Shown: one piece after another, positions 19,680-30,229 of the stretch | Position numbering within the stretch: position 1 is the first letter of the stretch | Layout: every line of letters begins with the position of its first letter | Translations under genes and position numbers: made by a program | Notes under the pieces: generated by a model | The model's database searches: none | What the model saw: the letters and a program-made list of their open reading frames with translations, nothing else | What the model was told of the DNA's origin: nothing | NCBI RefSeq assembly: GCF_023061135.1 | Contig: NZ_JAKGAN010000003.1 | Coordinates: forward strand, 186,001-250,000 | Direction of reading: 5' to 3' | Source: Chromohalobacter sarecensis | GTDB taxonomy: Bacteria; Pseudomonadota; Gammaproteobacteria; Pseudomonadales; Halomonadaceae | DNA length: 64,000 nt

Positions 19680-20858
19680 TCAGGCGTCTTCTTCGACATA
19701 TCCGGCGCGGTTGAGAATGGGGTTGGCGTACTGGCGCAGCCACCAATGGCGCAGGTGGTCGGGCACCGTGGCCAGGCGTGCCTCGAAGCGTGCGCGGTCG
19801 GCGTCGGTGACTTCGCTGAGATCGACCAGTTCCGGTGCCAGCCCCGTGGCTTCGAGCGCGAGTTGATGGCTGGGAAACATATGGTAGTTCGCCAGCACCT
19901 GACGATCGATTTCCTCGGTGACGGCCTCCGGGGTCGCGAAGTCGTTCCCCAGGGGCGTGCCGAAGGTCAGGCGGATACGCCCCTTGTGGCCCGTGATGCC
20001 GGCGACGATGGACTGAATATCCTCGAATTCGACCTTGTCGTAGCGGCCGTCCGTGTGGCGGGCGTACAGCTCGCGTGCCTTCTGCAGGTCGCAGGGGTCG
20101 TATTCGTAGCTGATGGACACCGGCACGAGGCGTAGCTCGGATACCGCGGCACCGATATCGGCCTCGCCGTCGTCCATGCGTTGGGCCATGCCCAGCATCT
20201 TGACGATAGCGGTGTCGGCGCGGTCGATGCCGTCCTTGGCACGCCCTTCGCGTTCGGCGATCCAGATCGAGTGGTTATCGGCGGTGATCGAATGACGGAT
20301 ATAGCGCGATAACGTCTGGTACGCCTGCAACATTGCCCGCTTGCCCTTGGCCGAGCGCGGCACGATGAAGCTCTTGTTGAGGCGCATCAGATCATTGACG
20401 AACGGCTTTTGCAGCAGGTTGTCGCCGATCGCAATGCGCACGGTATTGCGACCTTTCTGGTAGAGCGCGTAATTGACGAACGCCGGGTCCATGGCGATAT
20501 CGCGATGGTTGCCGATGAACAGACAGGCCTTGTCGGCGTCGAGGTGCTCGAGCCCCTCGATTTCGAAGGCGTCCGTGGTGGTGGTGATCATGCGTTCCAT
20601 GTAGCGCGCGATGCGTTGCTGAAAGGCCGTGACGCTCTCGATATTGCGCATTTCGTGCTGTATCCCCAGGCGCGCCATGAAGCGCGCCACGGGCGGCGCG
20701 TAACGCGCCAGCCGGGGAAGACGAAAATGCGTGATCGCATCGAGCAATTCGTCGCAGTGGGCCAGGCGGTCGAGTACCGTCGCCACCTCGTCGTCATGAT
20801 AAGGACGAATGGCGTCGAAATCGTGGGGAGCGGTTTGGGGAGTCGGTGCGTGCGTCAT
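19680..20858 (-). CDS. PlsC-like 1-acyl-sn-glycerol-3-phosphate acyltransferase family protein
   Basis: A 392-residue acyltransferase-like protein. The putative catalytic motif is FIGNHRDIAMDPAFVN near residue 117, with His and Asp one residue further apart than in the classical HX4D motif. FIVPRSAKGKR and the substrate-like SIWIAEREGRAKDG follow in PlsC order. VPVSISYEYDPCD is a late family block. There is no clear transmembrane segment. The likely role is phospholipid acylation, with unknown substrate. The start overlaps the rdgC stop by 4 nt (ATGA), so the two are coupled. It is convergent with trkH. Confidence 0.8.
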   Translation of the reverse strand: MTHAPTPQTAPHDFDAIRPYHDDEVATVLDRLAHCDELLDAITHFRLPRLARYAPPVARFMARLGIQHEMRNIESVTAFQQRIARYMERMITTTTDAFEIEGLEHLDADKACLFIGNHRDIAMDPAFVNYALYQKGRNTVRIAIGDNLLQKPFVNDLMRLNKSFIVPRSAKGKRAMLQAYQTLSRYIRHSITADNHSIWIAEREGRAKDGIDRADTAIVKMLGMAQRMDDGEADIGAAVSELRLVPVSISYEYDPCDLQKARELYARHTDGRYDKVEFEDIQSIVAGITGHKGRIRLTFGTPLGNDFATPEAVTEEIDRQVLANYHMFPSHQLALEATGLAPELVDLSEVTDADRARFEARLATVPDHLRHWWLRQYANPILNRAGYVEEDA

Positions 20859-21784
20859 GATGTAGGTGCTGCCGGGTCGGCTTCGCCGCCCAGCCAGTCG
20901 ATGAGTTGTTCGATGAATCCAGAGAGCACTTGGGCCATGAGGGCGAAGTCCGTTTCCAGGCGTAGCGTGGGGTCGTCATCGGTTTCTTGTTGAGAAGCTT
21001 CGTCGAGCAAGGCGTCGGCGAAGCGCAGCGATTTGAGTGTCAGGTCGTCGTGCAGAACCAGCGATAGCTGATCTTCGACATCCAGCGCCAAGCGACTGGC
21101 CTGACGCCCGCTGGCGAGCACACTCTGCACTTCTTCGCCGTCGAGGTCGATACCGCGTGCACGCCACACGCCATCGTCGCCGTTGGCATCCTTGAGCTCA
21201 ACCTGGTCGCCCAGTTGCAGCCCCTCGGGACGCGAGGCGATATCCTCGAGCCAGGCGGTCATGCTGCGCGAGGGCAGTTGGCGCACGGCCAGTGGCGTGA
21301 CTTGCAGCGACCCCAGCGACTGACGCAGCAGATCGAGAGCCTCTTCGGCGCGGGCGCGGCTGGCGCAATTGACGCCGATGAGGCCGCGCCGAGTGTCCCA
21401 CCATATATCAATGCGCTGGCTACGCGTGAAGGCGCGTGGCAGGAATTCCCCCACGACCTTTTCCTTGAGTGCCTGGCGTTCGCGGCGCGGCAACGGGCCA
21501 CCTTCGGCGGCCTCGCGCTCGGCGGCACGTTCCTCGACTTCCTCACGCACCACCGAGGCCGGCAGCAGGCGCTCCTGGCGCAGCAATGACAGCAGGCGGT
21601 GACCCTGGATCTCATGAGCGAGCTGTTGACCGTGTCGCCCTGCAGGGCGTTGCCAGCCGAGGCGCTTGCCTTCACTCGGCGACACCGGACGAAAGGCGAA
21701 GGCCTCCAGGGCCGATTCGAGTGCCTCGAGCGCGATGGGCGTCGTGTCGTGCAGGCGATAGAGATGCAAGTGCTTGAACCACAT
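20855..21784 (-). CDS. rdgC: Recombination-associated protein RdgC
   Basis: A ring-shaped DNA-binding protein that limits RecA activity in E. coli. It has 309 residues, close to the usual 303. The N-terminal MWFKHLHLYRLHDTTP, then RLGWQRPAGRHG, FLPRAFTRSQRIDIWWDTRRG and the C-terminal LTLKSLRFADALLDEA are family blocks. It is first in a two-gene unit with the acyltransferase. The start codon region can fold into a 7-bp hairpin (21783-21789 with 21806-21812) that could restrain initiation. Confidence 0.95.
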   Translation of the reverse strand: MWFKHLHLYRLHDTTPIALEALESALEAFAFRPVSPSEGKRLGWQRPAGRHGQQLAHEIQGHRLLSLLRQERLLPASVVREEVEERAAEREAAEGGPLPRRERQALKEKVVGEFLPRAFTRSQRIDIWWDTRRGLIGVNCASRARAEEALDLLRQSLGSLQVTPLAVRQLPSRSMTAWLEDIASRPEGLQLGDQVELKDANGDDGVWRARGIDLDGEEVQSVLASGRQASRLALDVEDQLSLVLHDDLTLKSLRFADALLDEASQQETDDDPTLRLETDFALMAQVLSGFIEQLIDWLGGEADPAAPTS

Positions 21785-22135
21785 GAGCCTATTCCGTCAC
21801 AAAGGGGCTCATTATGGCGAAACGCCAAGGCGGGTGCCACTCCCCCGGTCGGACGCGTTTATTCAACGGGGCAGGAAGGGGTTATTTTCTCGGGCTTGCG
21901 TGATGGGCGCGATTGCATTGCTAAGCCTGCCGCATCGCCATGTGAAATGGTATGATGGCGTGATTCGGGCCCCCTTGAGGTGGGCCCGCCATCGAAGCTC
22001 AATGATTGCTGTGACGGCCATTGGCGTCGAGCGCTGAAGAGTGGCCTGCGGGGCTTGGTGCTTCGCAAGGTCGCTGTTCGTTTCATTCAGTGCCATGACC
22101 GATGGTATGGCGCGGTGCAAAGGATTGAACGACCC
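21785..22135. promoter_or_regulatory. Divergent rdgC / gyrA intergenic region
   Basis: This 351-nt gap carries no convincing gene. It holds the rdgC start hairpin, a -10-like TATGAT at about 21951 facing gyrA without a good -35, and a GC-rich hairpin (CGGGCCC CC TTGA GG T GGGCCCG, 21966-21988) that would lie near the start of the gyrA leader. It has no T run, so it is more likely a leader structure or operator than a terminator. gyrA is supercoiling-controlled in E. coli; no element here shows that directly. Confidence 0.4.
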
Positions 22136-24832
22136 ATGGGTGAGATCGCCAGAGAAATTCTGCCAGTCAATATCGAGGACGAACTTAAACAGTCGTATCT
22201 CGATTACGCCATGAGCGTGATCATCGGCCGTGCGTTGCCGGATGTACGAGATGGCCTCAAGCCAGTGCATCGGCGCGTATTGTTTGCCATGCATGAGCTC
22301 AGCAATGACTGGAACAAAGCCTACAAGAAATCGGCGCGTGTCGTGGGTGACGTGATCGGTAAATATCACCCGCACGGGGATAGCGCGGTCTACGACACCA
22401 TCGTACGTATGGCGCAGACATTCTCGATGCGCTATGTGCTGGTCGATGGCCAGGGTAACTTCGGTTCCATCGACGGCGACAGTGCGGCGGCCATGCGTTA
22501 CACCGAGGTGCGAATGGCGCGCCTTGCCCATGAGCTTCTCGCCGACCTGGAAAAAGATACCGTCGACTGGGTCGACAACTACGATGGCACCGAACGCATT
22601 CCCGAGGTGCTGCCGACCAAGGTTCCTAACCTGCTGGTCAATGGGGCCTCGGGCATCGCCGTGGGCATGGCGACCAACATCCCGCCGCATAACATGCGCG
22701 AGGTGATCGATGGCTGCCTGGCGCTGATCGACGATTACACGCTCAGCATCGACGATCTCATGGCGTATATTCCGGCCCCCGACTTCCCCACCGGCGGGAT
22801 CATCAACGGGCGCGCGGGGATTCTCGATGCGTACCGTACCGGACGCGGGCGCATCTATGTGCGGGCTCGTCATACTATCGAGCACCACGACAAGACCGGT
22901 CGCGATCACATCATCGTCACCGAACTGCCGTATCAGGTGAACAAGGCGCGCCTGATCGAGAAGATCGCCGAGCTGGTCAAGGACAAGCGTATCGACGGCA
23001 TCGCCGAGCTGCGCGACGAGTCCGACAAGGAAGGCCTGCGCGTGGTGATCGAGGTCAAGCGCGGCGAGTCCGGCGAAGTGGTCGTCAACAACCTGTTCGC
23101 GCATACTCAACTGCAGACCGTGTTCGGCATCAACATGGTGGCGTTGGATGGCGGCCAGCCGAAGATTCTCAATCTCAAGGAGATTCTCGAGGCGTTCATT
23201 CGTCACCGTCGTGAGGTGGTGACGCGGCGCACGCTGTTCGAGCTCAAGAAGGCGCGCGACCGTGGGCATATCCTCGAAGGCCTGGCCGTGGCGATCTCCA
23301 ACATCGACGATGTGATCGAGCTCATCAAGGCGTCGCCCTCGGCGACCGAGGCCAAGGAAAAGCTGGTCGCGCGTGCCTGGCAACCGGGGCAGGTCACCGG
23401 CATGCTCGAGCGCGCCGGGGCGACATCCTGCAAGCCGGAAGATCTCGACGAAAGCTACGGACTCGACGACAACGAGCGTGAATACCGCCTGTCGCCGGCC
23501 CAGGCGCAGGCAATTTTGGAATTGCGCCTGCACCGTTTGACAGGGCTCGAAACCGAGAAGCTGCTCGACGAATATCTGTCGATTCTCAAGCGTATCGCCG
23601 AGCTCAATGAGATTCTCGCTTCGCCGGAGCGCCTGCTGGAGGTCATTCGCGAGGAACTTGGCGCGATTCGCGATCAGTACGGCGACGACCGCAAGACCGA
23701 GATCCAGGCCAGTCATCTGGACCTGAGTATCGAGGATCTGATCAACGAAGAAGACATGGTGGTCACCATCTCGCGCAGCGGCTATGCCAAGACGCAGCCG
23801 CTTTCCGACTATCAAGCCCAGCGACGTGGCGGGCGTGGCAAATCGGCGACCACCATGAAAGACGAGGACATCATCGAGCATCTGTTGGTGGCCTCGACGC
23901 ATGACACCATGTTGCTGTTCTCCAATCGCGGCAAGGTCTACTGGCTCAAAGTCTACGAGATGCCCAACGCCAGCCGTGGTTCGCGGGGTAAGCCGCTGGT
24001 CAATATGCTGCCGCTGGATGATGGCGAGTCGATCAACGCCATCCTGCCGGTACGCGAATACCGCGACGATTGCTATATCTTCTTCGCCACTGCCAAGGGA
24101 ACCGTCAAGCGGACCTCGCTGGAGCAATTCTCGCGGCCGCGCAGTGTGGGCTTGATCGCCATCGACCTCGAAGAGGACGACCGTCTGGTCGGCGCTGCGA
24201 TCACCTCCGGCAACGATCACGCGATGCTATTCTCGTCCAACGGCAAGGCCATTCGCTTCGAGGAAAGCAAGGCGCGCGCCATGGGACGCACTGCTCGCGG
24301 GGTACGTGGCATGCGCCTGCAGGGCGACGCCGAGGTGATCAGCTTGATTATTCCGCAGTCGTTGACCATCGATGCCGAGGCCGACGACACCGATGGCGTT
24401 GCCGAAGAAGCGTCGGTCCAGACGGTGAGTGAAGATCAGGTCTATATCCTGACCGCCTCCGAGAATGGCTATGGCAAGCGTACGCGTCTCGAAGAGTTCC
24501 CGCTGCGTGGACGCGGTGGCCAAGGGGTGATCGCCATGCAGACATCGCGGCGCAACGGCGCCCTGGTGGCGGCGATTCAGGTCCGCGACAGCGATGAAAT
24601 GATGCTGATCACCGACAAGGGCACGTTGGTGCGCACACGGGTCGAAGAAATCTCGGTAAGCTCGCGTAATACGCAAGGGGTTACCCTGATTCGCACCGGC
24701 GAAGGCGAGCATTTGGTCGCCACGGTGCGGGTCGACGAGCCGGTCGATGAACCAGCCCCCGATGAAGAAGGGGCAGTGGTCGACGAGGTGGCGCCCGCCC
24801 CGGATGACGACGCGGCGCCACAAGGCGATTGA
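22136..24832 (+). CDS. gyrA: DNA gyrase subunit A
   Basis: Breakage-reunion subunit of gyrase, introducing negative supercoils. It has 898 residues. The N-terminal [20 protein letters not shown] is typical. The quinolone region [15 protein letters not shown] has Ser and Asp at the positions changed in resistant strains, so it is wild type there. AMRYTEVRM holds the catalytic Tyr. The GyrA box QRRGGRGK and the beta-pinwheel repeats follow, then an acidic tail ([12 protein letters not shown]). ATG 22136 follows AAAGGA; the frame is open 52 codons upstream, but that part is not GyrA-like. It heads the run to rpsA. Confidence 0.98.
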   Translation: MGEIAREILPVNIEDELKQSYLDYAMSVIIGRALPDVRDGLKPVHRRVLFAMHELSNDWNKAYKKSARVVGDVIGKYHPHGDSAVYDTIVRMAQTFSMRYVLVDGQGNFGSIDGDSAAAMRYTEVRMARLAHELLADLEKDTVDWVDNYDGTERIPEVLPTKVPNLLVNGASGIAVGMATNIPPHNMREVIDGCLALIDDYTLSIDDLMAYIPAPDFPTGGIINGRAGILDAYRTGRGRIYVRARHTIEHHDKTGRDHIIVTELPYQVNKARLIEKIAELVKDKRIDGIAELRDESDKEGLRVVIEVKRGESGEVVVNNLFAHTQLQTVFGINMVALDGGQPKILNLKEILEAFIRHRREVVTRRTLFELKKARDRGHILEGLAVAISNIDDVIELIKASPSATEAKEKLVARAWQPGQVTGMLERAGATSCKPEDLDESYGLDDNEREYRLSPAQAQAILELRLHRLTGLETEKLLDEYLSILKRIAELNEILASPERLLEVIREELGAIRDQYGDDRKTEIQASHLDLSIEDLINEEDMVVTISRSGYAKTQPLSDYQAQRRGGRGKSATTMKDEDIIEHLLVASTHDTMLLFSNRGKVYWLKVYEMPNASRGSRGKPLVNMLPLDDGESINAILPVREYRDDCYIFFATAKGTVKRTSLEQFSRPRSVGLIAIDLEEDDRLVGAAITSGNDHAMLFSSNGKAIRFEESKARAMGRTARGVRGMRLQGDAEVISLIIPQSLTIDAEADDTDGVAEEASVQTVSEDQVYILTASENGYGKRTRLEEFPLRGRGGQGVIAMQTSRRNGALVAAIQVRDSDEMMLITDKGTLVRTRVEEISVSSRNTQGVTLIRTGEGEHLVATVRVDEPVDEPAPDEEGAVVDEVAPAPDDDAAPQGD

Positions 24833-24887
24833 GTCTCAATGCGGCCGCTTCTTCGGGAGTGGTCGCTTTACGTTTGGAATCACGCTG

Positions 24888-25973
24888 ATGACACGCAAGT
24901 TCAATTTCTGTGCCGGTCCAGCGGCACTTCCCGCCCCCGTGCTCGAGCGGGCCCGCGATGAGTTGCTCGACTATCAGGGCCATGGATTGTCGGTCATGGA
25001 AATGAGTCACCGCAGCGAGGCCTTCGCGGAGATCGCCGCGCGTGCCGAGCGCGACCTACGCGCGCTGCTGGCTGTGCCCGACAATTATCGCGTGCTGTTC
25101 ATGCAGGGTGGTGCCTCCAGCCAGTTCGCGATGGTGCCCTATAACCTGTTGGGGACGGGCGGTACGCCGAACTATCTGTATACCGGTATCTGGGGCAAGA
25201 AAGCGATTGCCGAGGCACGTCATCTTGCCGGCGCGCACGTCGCGGCTTCCAGTGAGGCCAATGGACTGACGGCGGTGCCGCGGCCCGGGGACATCGCCTT
25301 GTCGTCGGATGCTGCCTATCTGCATTACACGGCCAACGAAACCATCGGTGGCCTGGCATTCGACTACATTCCCGATGTCGGCGATGTGCCGCTGGTATGC
25401 GATATGTCGTCGTCGATTCTCTCGGAGCCGCTGGATGTGTCCCGCTTCGGCGTCATCTATGCCGGGGCGCAGAAGAATATCGGCCCGGCGGGGCTGACAT
25501 TGGTCATCGTGCGTGACGACCTGCTCGAGCGCGCCTTGCCGAACACCCCGACCATGTTCAACTATCGGGTCATGGCCGAGAATGGCTCGATGTTCAATAC
25601 GCCGCCGACGTATGCCTGGTATCTCGCGGGGCTGGTTTTCGACTGGTTGCGCCACGACATGGGCGGGGTCGAAGCAATGGACCGACTCAACGCACGCAAG
25701 TCCGAAAAGCTCTATGCGGCCATCGATACCAGCGACTTCTATTCCAACCCCATCGCCCTGGCCAATCGGTCGCGCATGAACGTGCCTTTCGTGCTGGCGG
25801 ATGAGACGCTCAATGCCGCGTTCTTGAAAGATGCCGAGGCGGCGGGGCTGTTGAATCTCAAGGGCCACCGCAGCGTGGGTGGCATGCGTGCCAGCCTCTA
25901 CAACGCCGTGCCGGAAGCCGCAGTGGATGCGTTGGTCGATTTCATGCAGGAGTTCGAACGACGCCATGGCTGA
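24888..25973 (+). CDS. serC: Phosphoserine aminotransferase
   Basis: PLP enzyme converting 3-phosphohydroxypyruvate to phosphoserine; it also acts in pyridoxine synthesis. The 361 residues begin TRKFNFCAGPAALPAPVLER. HYTANETIGGLAF and CDMSSSILSEPLDVSRFG follow, and the PLP lysine is in IYAGAQKNIGPAGLT. FNTPPTYAWYLAGLVFDWL and GGMRASLYNAV are family blocks. It starts 55 nt after gyrA. The order gyrA-serC-pheA is as in Pseudomonas, placing it in an amino acid biosynthesis operon. Confidence 0.97.
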   Translation: MTRKFNFCAGPAALPAPVLERARDELLDYQGHGLSVMEMSHRSEAFAEIAARAERDLRALLAVPDNYRVLFMQGGASSQFAMVPYNLLGTGGTPNYLYTGIWGKKAIAEARHLAGAHVAASSEANGLTAVPRPGDIALSSDAAYLHYTANETIGGLAFDYIPDVGDVPLVCDMSSSILSEPLDVSRFGVIYAGAQKNIGPAGLTLVIVRDDLLERALPNTPTMFNYRVMAENGSMFNTPPTYAWYLAGLVFDWLRHDMGGVEAMDRLNARKSEKLYAAIDTSDFYSNPIALANRSRMNVPFVLADETLNAAFLKDAEAAGLLNLKGHRSVGGMRASLYNAVPEAAVDALVDFMQEFERRHG

Positions 25974-27087
25974 TCACGATATGTCCGATAACAATGCTCC
26001 TATCACATCGGCCGACCTGCCGGCACTGCGCGAGCGTATCGATACGCTGGACAGCAAGATTCTCGAGCTGATCAGCGAGCGCGCGCACTGCGCACAGCAG
26101 GTAGCGCAGGTGAAAACTGACAGCGATCCGCAGGCGACGTTCTATCGCCCCGAGCGCGAGGCTCAGGTACTGCGTCGTATCATGGCGCTCAACAAGGGTC
26201 CCCTCGATGACGAGGAAATGGCGCGCTTGTTCCGCGAGATCATGTCGGCGTGCCTGGCGCTGGAGCGGCCGGTCAAGGTGGCCTATCTGGGCCCCGAGGG
26301 GACGTTTACTCAGCAGGCGGCGCTCAAGCATTTCGGCGACAGCGCGGTGAGCCTGCCGATGGCGGCCATCGATGAGGTCTTTCGCGAAGTGGAAGCGGGG
26401 GCCGCGCATTTTGGCGTGGTGCCGGTGGAAAACTCCACCGAGGGCATCGTCAATAGCACCTTGGATACCTTCATGGATGCCAGCCTGCGCATCTGTGGCG
26501 AAGTAGTGCTGCGCATTCATCATCATCTGCTGGTGTCCAGCAATACGCGCCGCGACAAGGTCTCGCGCATTTATTCGCATCCCCAGTCCCTGGCGCAGTG
26601 CCGCAAGTGGTTGGACGCGCATTATCCCCATGCCGAGCGGGTGCCGGTGTCGTCCAATGCCGAGGCGGCGCGACTGATCAAGAGCGAATGGCACAGCGCC
26701 GCGATTGCCGGCGATATGGCCGCCAAGCGTTACGAGCTCGAGAAGGTCGCCGAGAAGATCGAGGACCGTCCCGACAACTCGACACGCTTTTTGATCATCG
26801 GGCACCAGGACACGCCGGTCTCCGAAGATGATAAGACGTCCATTGTCGTGGCCATGCGCAACCAGCCCGGAGCACTGCACGACCTACTCGAGCCGTTCCA
26901 CCGCCACAAGATCGATCTGACGCGCGTCGAGACGCGACCGTCACGCACCGGAATATGGAATTACGTGTTCTTCATCGACTTCAAGGGCCATCGTGACGAT
27001 CCGCAGGTCGCGGCGGTACTGGAAGAGATTACGTTGCGTGCTGCCGAGCTCAAGGTGCTGGGGTCCTACCCCGTGGGTGTGCTGTAA
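25966..27087 (+). CDS. pheA: Bifunctional chorismate mutase / prephenate dehydratase
   Basis: Makes phenylpyruvate from chorismate. The 373 residues comprise an AroQ chorismate mutase (LRERIDTLDSKILELISERA, about 20-110), prephenate dehydratase (VAYLGPEGTFTQQAALKHFG; catalytic Thr in DRPDNSTRFLIIG), and a C-terminal ACT domain for phenylalanine feedback (SIVVAMRNQPGALHDLLEPF, ESRP-like VETRPSRTG). ATG 25966 overlaps the serC end by 8 nt; ATG 25981 is an alternative and neither has a strong Shine-Dalgarno. The next gene starts directly at 27088. Confidence 0.95.
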   Translation: MADHDMSDNNAPITSADLPALRERIDTLDSKILELISERAHCAQQVAQVKTDSDPQATFYRPEREAQVLRRIMALNKGPLDDEEMARLFREIMSACLALERPVKVAYLGPEGTFTQQAALKHFGDSAVSLPMAAIDEVFREVEAGAAHFGVVPVENSTEGIVNSTLDTFMDASLRICGEVVLRIHHHLLVSSNTRRDKVSRIYSHPQSLAQCRKWLDAHYPHAERVPVSSNAEAARLIKSEWHSAAIAGDMAAKRYELEKVAEKIEDRPDNSTRFLIIGHQDTPVSEDDKTSIVVAMRNQPGALHDLLEPFHRHKIDLTRVETRPSRTGIWNYVFFIDFKGHRDDPQVAAVLEEITLRAAELKVLGSYPVGVL

Positions 27088-29340
27088 ATGTCGGAGCAGT
27101 CCTGTGCGCCGACCGAGCGCGGTATCCTCATCATCGGGTTGGGCCTGATCGGCGGTTCGCTGGCGGCAGCCTTGAAGGAAGCGGGCTTCGAGGGGCGGAT
27201 TGTAGCCTGTGACCGTGATGCCGACGAAGTGGCGCGCGGCATCGATATGGGACTGATCGATGCCGGCAGCACCGAGCTGGCGCCTTGGGTGGCCGACAGC
27301 AGCCTGATCGTGCTGGCGGTGCCGGTATTGGCGATGGAGGCCGTGCTGCGCGAATTGGCGCCACATCTCGGTGATCAGGTGATTACCGATGTCGGCAGTA
27401 CCAAGGGCGCCATCGAGGCGGCGGTCGAGCGCGTTTTCGGTGGCATGCCGCCGCGTTTCGTGCCCGGACACCCGATCGCAGGATCCGAAAAAAGTGGCGT
27501 GGCGGCATCCAATCCCGCGCTTTATCGTCGCCATAAGGTGATACTGACGCCGCGCGCCGATACCGACCCCGACGCCTTGGCCCGCGTGCGAGCGCTATGG
27601 GCAGCGTGTGGGGCGGAATTGTTGGAAATGGACGTGGCGCGTCACGATCAGGTCTTGGCCCGCACCAGTCATCTCCCGCATTTGTTGGCGTTTTCGTTGG
27701 TCGACACCTTGGCGCGTCAGGATGAGCGCCTGGAAATCTTTCGCTATGCGGCAGGGGGCTTTCGCGACTTTACGCGCATCGCCGGTAGCGACCCGGTCAT
27801 GTGGCGCGATATCTTCAGTGCCAACCGCGAGGCGGTGCTGGGCGCACTGGATGAGTTCGAGGCAGGCGTTGCTCGTTTACGACGCGCCATGACCGACAAT
27901 GATGGCGATGCCATGCTGGCGGTTTTCGATCGTGCCAGTCATGCGCGGCAGTATTTCGATACGCTTTTGAACCAGACGAGTTATCAAGCGATGGAACAAC
28001 GCAATATCCGTTACCGCGTGACTCCCGGTGGCGATGTGCGCGGCCGGATCCGCGTGCCGGGGGACAAATCGATCTCGCACCGCTCGATCATGCTCGGTGC
28101 GCTTGCCGAGGGCGTGACCGAAGTGCATGGCTTTCTCGAGGGCGAGGATAGCCTGGCGACGCTGCAGGCGTTTCGTGAAATGGGCGTGGCCATCGAGGGG
28201 CCGCACCAGGGGCGCGTGACCATCCATGGCGTCGGCTTGCATGGCCTGACGGCGCCCGCCGGCCCTCTTTATGTGGGCAATTCGGGTACGGCCATGCGTC
28301 TGTTCGCAGGATTGCTGGCCGGGCAGGCCTTCGATACCGAGTTGACCGGCGATGTGTCGCTCAATAAGCGGCCGATGGGGCGGGTCGCCGATCCGCTGCG
28401 CGAGATGGGCGCAGTGATCGAAACCGCTGAAGGCGGCCGGCCACCGCTGACTATTCGCGGTGGCCAGGCACTTCGCGGCATTCGTTATGACATGCCCATG
28501 GCCAGTGCCCAGGTGAAGTCCTGCCTGTTGTTGGCGGGGCTCTATGCCGAGGGTGAGACGCGGGTGCGCGAGCCGGCGCCGACGCGCGATCACACCGAAC
28601 GGATGCTCAATGGCTTCGGTTATGCGGTGCAGCGTGCTGCTGACGAGGCCTGGTTACAGGGCGATGGCCGCTTGACGGCGTCACCCATCGACGTGCCATC
28701 GGATATTTCGTCGGCGGCGTTTTATCTGGTGGCGGCGGCCATCACGCCGGGGTCGGACCTGCTCCTGGAGCATGTGGGTACCAATCCGACACGTATCGGG
28801 GTCATCAATATCCTCAAGGCCATGGGCGCCGATCTTGAATTGCTCAATCCTCGGGAAGTCGGCGGTGAGCCGGTCGCCGATATTCGTGTGCGCCATGCGC
28901 CGCTCAAGGGGATCGATATTCCCGTGGACCAAGTGCCGTTGGCCATTGACGAGTTTCCCGTGCTGTTCATCGCCGCGGCCAATGCCGAAGGTGTGACACG
29001 CTTGCGAGGCGCGGAAGAATTGCGCGTCAAGGAATCCGATCGCATCAAGGCGATGGCCGATGGCCTGGCGATCCTTGGCGTCGAGAATACCGTCCATCCC
29101 GATGGCATCGATATCGTCGGTCGCGCCGACGCCAGCGATACGCATGTCGCGCATTATCGCGGCGGGCATGTCGATAGCCTGGGTGATCATCGCATCGCCA
29201 TGGCCTTCGCCATTGCCGCCTTGCGTGCCGAGAGCGAGATCGTGATCGATGACTGCGCCAATGTGGCTACGTCGTTCCCGGGGTTCGTTGACCTAGCGCG
29301 TCGCGTGGGGCTGGCGCTCGAAGAACAGGAGGTGTCATGA
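27088..29340 (+). CDS. tyrA-aroA: Fusion: prephenate dehydrogenase / 5-enolpyruvylshikimate-3-phosphate synthase
   Basis: 750 residues in two enzymes. Residues ~1-295 are an NAD-dependent prephenate dehydrogenase: Rossmann [42 protein letters not shown]. Residues ~310-750 are EPSP synthase: [72 protein letters not shown] and [11 protein letters not shown]. The first makes 4-hydroxyphenylpyruvate for tyrosine; the second is the sixth shikimate step. The fusion is known in Pseudomonas and relatives. It ends overlapping cmk by 4 nt. Both active sites look intact. Confidence 0.96.
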   Translation: MSEQSCAPTERGILIIGLGLIGGSLAAALKEAGFEGRIVACDRDADEVARGIDMGLIDAGSTELAPWVADSSLIVLAVPVLAMEAVLRELAPHLGDQVITDVGSTKGAIEAAVERVFGGMPPRFVPGHPIAGSEKSGVAASNPALYRRHKVILTPRADTDPDALARVRALWAACGAELLEMDVARHDQVLARTSHLPHLLAFSLVDTLARQDERLEIFRYAAGGFRDFTRIAGSDPVMWRDIFSANREAVLGALDEFEAGVARLRRAMTDNDGDAMLAVFDRASHARQYFDTLLNQTSYQAMEQRNIRYRVTPGGDVRGRIRVPGDKSISHRSIMLGALAEGVTEVHGFLEGEDSLATLQAFREMGVAIEGPHQGRVTIHGVGLHGLTAPAGPLYVGNSGTAMRLFAGLLAGQAFDTELTGDVSLNKRPMGRVADPLREMGAVIETAEGGRPPLTIRGGQALRGIRYDMPMASAQVKSCLLLAGLYAEGETRVREPAPTRDHTERMLNGFGYAVQRAADEAWLQGDGRLTASPIDVPSDISSAAFYLVAAAITPGSDLLLEHVGTNPTRIGVINILKAMGADLELLNPREVGGEPVADIRVRHAPLKGIDIPVDQVPLAIDEFPVLFIAAANAEGVTRLRGAEELRVKESDRIKAMADGLAILGVENTVHPDGIDIVGRADASDTHVAHYRGGHVDSLGDHRIAMAFAIAALRAESEIVIDDCANVATSFPGFVDLARRVGLALEEQEVS

Positions 29341-30035
29341 GCTTGTCGCACGACGAAGTGCCCGTACTGACCGTCGACGGGCCGGGCGGCGCGGGCAAGG
29401 GGACGGTCAGTCGCTTGATCGCCGAGCGGCTGGGCTGGCACTTGCTGGACTCCGGTGCGCTGTATCGTCTCACCGCGTTGGCGGCACTCAAGCACGGCCT
29501 GGCGCTGGACGATGAAGCCGCGTTGGCGACGTGTGCCGAAACCTTGGATGTCCGCTTCGTGGCGTGCGATGGCGAAACGCGTATCGAGCTGGAAGGCCAT
29601 GACGTGAGTGGCGACATTCGTACCGAAGAGGTCGGCGACGTTGCCTCTCAGGTGGCCTCGTTACCTCGGGTGCGTGATGCGCTGTTGACACGCCAACGTG
29701 ACTTTCGCGATATGCCGGGTCTGGTGGCGGATGGGCGCGATATGGGCACGGTGGTATTCCCCGACGCGCCCCTGAAAGTCTACCTGACAGCCTCGGCGGA
29801 AGAGCGGGCGCGGCGACGCCATGAACAGTTGCTGAATGCTGGTCGGGATGCTAATCTAACGAGTCTTCTAGAGGAAATTAAGGCTCGTGACGCACGTGAC
29901 ATGCAGCGTGCCGTGGCGCCACTCAAGCCGGCAGACGATGCCGTCTTGTTGGATAGTACGAGTCTTGCGATACCGGACGTGGTGGAGTGTATCGAAAGGC
30001 TGCTCAGTGCACGTAGGCTCGGCCTCCCGAACTGA
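29337..30035 (+). CDS. cmk: Cytidylate kinase
   Basis: Phosphorylates CMP and dCMP. The 232 residues include the P-loop [19 protein letters not shown], the substrate block [16 protein letters not shown], and [32 protein letters not shown]. The start overlaps the tyrA-aroA stop (ATGA). It lies directly upstream of rpsA, a pairing conserved across gammaproteobacteria. Family assignment is secure. Confidence 0.96.
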   Translation: MSLSHDEVPVLTVDGPGGAGKGTVSRLIAERLGWHLLDSGALYRLTALAALKHGLALDDEAALATCAETLDVRFVACDGETRIELEGHDVSGDIRTEEVGDVASQVASLPRVRDALLTRQRDFRDMPGLVADGRDMGTVVFPDAPLKVYLTASAEERARRRHEQLLNAGRDANLTSLLEEIKARDARDMQRAVAPLKPADDAVLLDSTSLAIPDVVECIERLLSARRLGLPN

Positions 30036-30229
30036 GTAGCTGGGGTGAAACGGGCACCCATCCGGAGACCCTGGTCAGACGTCATGACGTGTGCGGGCGA
30101 TAATCGAGAGCCTTCGCAGGTCGAACCAGCGCCAACGTCCCCAGGGATATGTAGGAAAGGCCCGCGCTTGCTGGTGGTGCGGAGAATGAGCGGCCTGGCC
30201 GCTATTAACGTTGATCACGTAGGAACAAC

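Noticed and set aside
21863-24220. A 785-codon open frame on the minus strand across gyrA
   Set aside because: It is exactly antisense to gyrA, its composition mirrors the GC-biased third positions of the real gene, and it has no start site or family motif.
22136-24832. Could this be parC?
   Set aside because: The GyrA box QRRGGRGK, the start [22 protein letters not shown] and serC next door all indicate gyrA.
24833-24887. Possible terminator after gyrA (GCGGCCGC region)
   Set aside because: Only an 8-nt self-complementary site with no loop or T run, so serC is likely co-transcribed.
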